A stretch of DNA of 30,291 bases. Origin: a virus. Shown here piece after piece: positions 29,033-30,291 of the stretch. The notes under the pieces were generated by a model. That model was not told the origin of the DNA. It searched no databases and saw nothing but the letters and a program-made list of their open reading frames with translations. The stretch's first letter is position 1, and the number at the start of each line of letters is the position of its first letter. The stretch is taken from the IMG/VR virus record IMGVR_UViG_3300047478_000291, positions 1-30,291 of that record. The stretch is one strand, 5' to 3'. Position numbers and translations under genes: made by a program.

Positions 29033-29946
29033 TTTTCCTCCATAGTGATTATAGATCTGATATTTTGGGCTAAAACAAGGGCCGGACGAGCGTCCTCGAT
29101 GGTAAAACCATCTCCGCCAAGCGTTTTCTTGTAAACTTCAGTGTGTAGATCGGTGAATCCACCAGTAAAGTCTACACTAACGCCATCGACCCATAGTGTT
29201 CTTACTGGTTTGTAGGGAACTAATTGTTGTTCGGGTAAACTTCTCGGATCGATGGATAATCCCCAACGAGTTTTGGCCTTTTTCTGGAAAAACTCACCAG
29301 TAATATACTTATCGCCATGCGAGTGAATGTCTACATGATAAACGTCGCCAAACAGCCAGATAAGCATATCCAACAAATGGATGCCAATATTGGTGATCAA
29401 ACCGCCCGATTTCTCTACATCGCCCTTCCAGGATTCATGATACCATCGTCCACGAGGAGTAATATATTTCATCTCGACATAGTGTATATCATCGGAGGCA
29501 TCTATACGCTCTTTTAGCTTCACGAGTTCTTCCTGTAGGCGTAACTGCAGTACGGTATAGATCCTTTTGCCAGTGCGTTCTTCCATATCATGCAATAGAT
29601 CGAGATTCCACGTATTCAACGTGAGCGGTTTCTCGCAAATCACATTGGCACCAGCCTCTAATCCCAATCGGCAGTGCGAATCATGTAAGTAGTTAGGGGA
29701 ACAAACACTAACCCAATCAACTTTATCTGGGCTATCGGTGAAGCGAAGCTTCTGAAGACAGCGCTCCAGTCGTTCCGCTTCCGAGAAGTAATCAATATCG
29801 TACGAATACGAATCCAAGCGCCCTACTGAATCATGGGGATCTAGCACGGCCACGATACGATTACCTGTCTCTTGAATTGCTTTGAGATGCCTGGGGGCTA
29901 TATATCCCGCTGCGCCTATCACTGCAAAGTTTTTCTGATCTATCAT
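29029..29946 (-). CDS. UDP-sugar 3-dehydrogenase (Gfo/Idh/MocA, WlbA/WbpB-like)
   Basis: 305 residues starting at ATG 29946 after an AAAGGATAA ribosome site. The N-terminal Rossmann fold has GAAGYIAPRH at 11-20 and IVAVLDPHDSVG at 31-42; SVCSPNYLHDSH at 80-91 and the GANVICEKPL segment with Glu105-Lys106-Pro107 are hallmarks of this family. The substrate domain has a GGLITNIGIHLLD stretch with His190, the likely catalytic base. The wording AAGYIAPRH and DPHDSVG matches WlbA-type enzymes that oxidise C3 of UDP-GlcNAcA with NAD. It is the first gene of the cassette. A UDP-GlcNAc 6-dehydrogenase is not in the window, so the host or another phage gene must supply UDP-GlcNAcA. Confidence 0.8.
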   Translation of the reverse strand: MIDQKNFAVIGAAGYIAPRHLKAIQETGNRIVAVLDPHDSVGRLDSYSYDIDYFSEAERLERCLQKLRFTDSPDKVDWVSVCSPNYLHDSHCRLGLEAGANVICEKPLTLNTWNLDLLHDMEERTGKRIYTVLQLRLQEELVKLKERIDASDDIHYVEMKYITPRGRWYHESWKGDVEKSGGLITNIGIHLLDMLIWLFGDVYHVDIHSHGDKYITGEFFQKKAKTRWGLSIDPRSLPEQQLVPYKPVRTLWVDGVSVDFTGGFTDLHTEVYKKTLGGDGFTIEDARPALVLAQNIRSIITMEEK

Positions 29947-29967
29947 ATCTTATCCTTTCTTTCTTTT

Positions 29968-29976
29968 ATTATACCA
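29968..29976 (-). promoter_or_regulatory. Extended -10 promoter-like site for the sugar cassette
   Basis: The minus strand reads TGG-TATAAT about 21 bases before the ATG at 29946. The 13 bases TTGTGGTATAATA (29967-29979) are repeated exactly at 11986-11998. A -35 at 17 bases would fall in the GC-rich hairpin just upstream and does not match well, so this could be an extended -10 promoter or one that needs a phage factor. Confidence 0.5.
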
Positions 29977-29985
29977 CAATGCAAA

Positions 29986-30003
29986 CCGCCCCCGAAGAGG
30001 CGG
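29986..30003 (-). terminator. GC-rich hairpin with UUCG tetraloop
   Basis: The minus-strand RNA would form a 7-bp stem, CCGCCUC with GGGGCGG, closed by a C(UUCG)G tetraloop, an unusually stable form; one pair is G-U. On the plus strand the same pair would be a C-A mismatch, so the structure is specific to leftward RNA. It is followed by UUUG, too short for a strong terminator. It may stop transcription entering from the right before the promoter at 29968. Confidence 0.45.
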
Positions 30004-30110
30004 CATGATCCTTTTCCACACATGGTGGATAGGGCTACAAGAGTGGCGCACCCAACAGGGCTGGCTAAGCTTTAATCGAAGAACCACTCGCCTCACCAGA
30101 TGGCATGTAT

Positions 30111-30139
30111 ATTGTACCACATGTGATTTGAATTGTAAG
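30111..30139 (-). promoter_or_regulatory. Second promoter-like site in the leader
   Basis: The minus strand shows CTTACA (30139-30134), a 17-base spacer and TACAAT (30116-30111) with a TGG extension. The local string ATGTGGTACAATA differs from the shared TTGTGGTATAATA at two of 13 positions. It would transcribe leftward through the UUCG hairpin into the sugar cassette. Confidence 0.4.
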
Positions 30140-30183
30140 AAACTGCACCATTTGTTTAAATTGGATGGGGAGATTGTAACAAT

Positions 30184-30222
30184 GTAAGGGAAACCTTACC
30201 ATCTCCTAACAAGATGGTAAGG
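30184..30222. repeat. Overlapping inverted repeats (alternative hairpins)
   Basis: CCTTACCATCT (30194-30204) pairs perfectly with AGATGGTAAGG (30212-30222), an 11-bp stem with a 7-base loop. GTAAGG (30184-30189) can instead pair with CCTTAC (30194-30199) over a GAAA loop. The two stems share bases and so exclude each other, as in attenuators or protein-binding sites. Neither has a clear T-run. Confidence 0.5.
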
Positions 30223-30291
30223 AATGTTAGGGATGGGGACTGTACTTAATGTATAGGGGAGGAAAATGTGGGGTGGCATTATAGTGGAAGG

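Larger units (their letters stand above)
29947..30291. other. Gene-free leader at the right edge
   Basis: No gene is convincing in this stretch; one 60-codon rightward frame lacks a ribosome site and family features. It holds the extended -10 at 29968, the UUCG hairpin, a second promoter-like site near 30111-30139 and overlapping hairpins at 30184-30222. The last 70 bases are G-rich on the plus strand, with nothing more that I can assign. It looks like a regulatory region at the start of the leftward late operon. Confidence 0.6.

Noticed and set aside
30005-30187. Rightward 60-codon frame in the leader.
   Set aside because: It has no ribosome site or family features and overlaps promoter-like sites and hairpins.

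Overview
The window is the late structural region of a long-tailed (siphovirus-type) double-stranded DNA phage or prophage. Every gene I can support lies on the minus strand, so transcription runs from the right end to the left. Genes are tightly packed, with strong AGGAGG-like ribosome binding sites or ATGA stop/start overlaps. The host is a bacterium with ordinary sigma70-type promoters. A secreted protein with a long Pro/Thr-rich tail resembles secreted proteins common in Chloroflexota, but this is only a weak hint about the host. No tRNA, rRNA, CRISPR array or transposase was recognised.

In transcription order the layout is as follows. (1) 30291-29947 is a leader without a gene; it holds hairpins and two promoter-like sites. 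(2) 29946-26184 is a sugar-nucleotide cassette: a WlbA-like dehydrogenase, a 70-residue unknown, a WlbB/WbpD-like N-acetyltransferase, a WlbC/WbpE-like aminotransferase and a WlbD/WbpI-like 2-epimerase. Apart from the small gene, the order is that of wlbABCD, and together these enzymes would turn UDP-GlcNAcA into UDP-ManNAc3NAcA. (3) 26197-23462 holds a small HExxH protein, two small unknowns, an exported beta-helix protein with a dockerin-like loop and a Pro/Thr-rich tail, and another small unknown. (4) 23414-16283 is the head module: large terminase, portal, small head-associated proteins, scaffold, decoration protein, major capsid protein and adaptor. (5) 16286-14655 holds a tail-completion protein and the tail tube. 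(6) 14584-11643 holds six virion or tail accessory genes, including a LamG-like protein and a protein built from two sets of three repeats. (7) 11613-10901 encodes the tail assembly chaperone, with an apparent programmed -1 frameshift (G and G-T). (8) 10897 to the left edge is one uninterrupted frame of at least 3632 codons in the tape-measure position, which contains a PD-(D/E)XK nuclease-like motif set.

The head and tail genes would build the capsid, package DNA and assemble a very long flexible tail. The sugar cassette and the exported beta-helix protein suggest that the phage also changes or engages the host surface glycan. The most unusual points are the complete wlb-like pathway inside a phage late region, the nuclease-like motif inside a giant tape-measure protein, the frameshift signal with a nearby perfect hairpin, and a pair of near-identical palindromes 21 bp apart just before the terminase gene.
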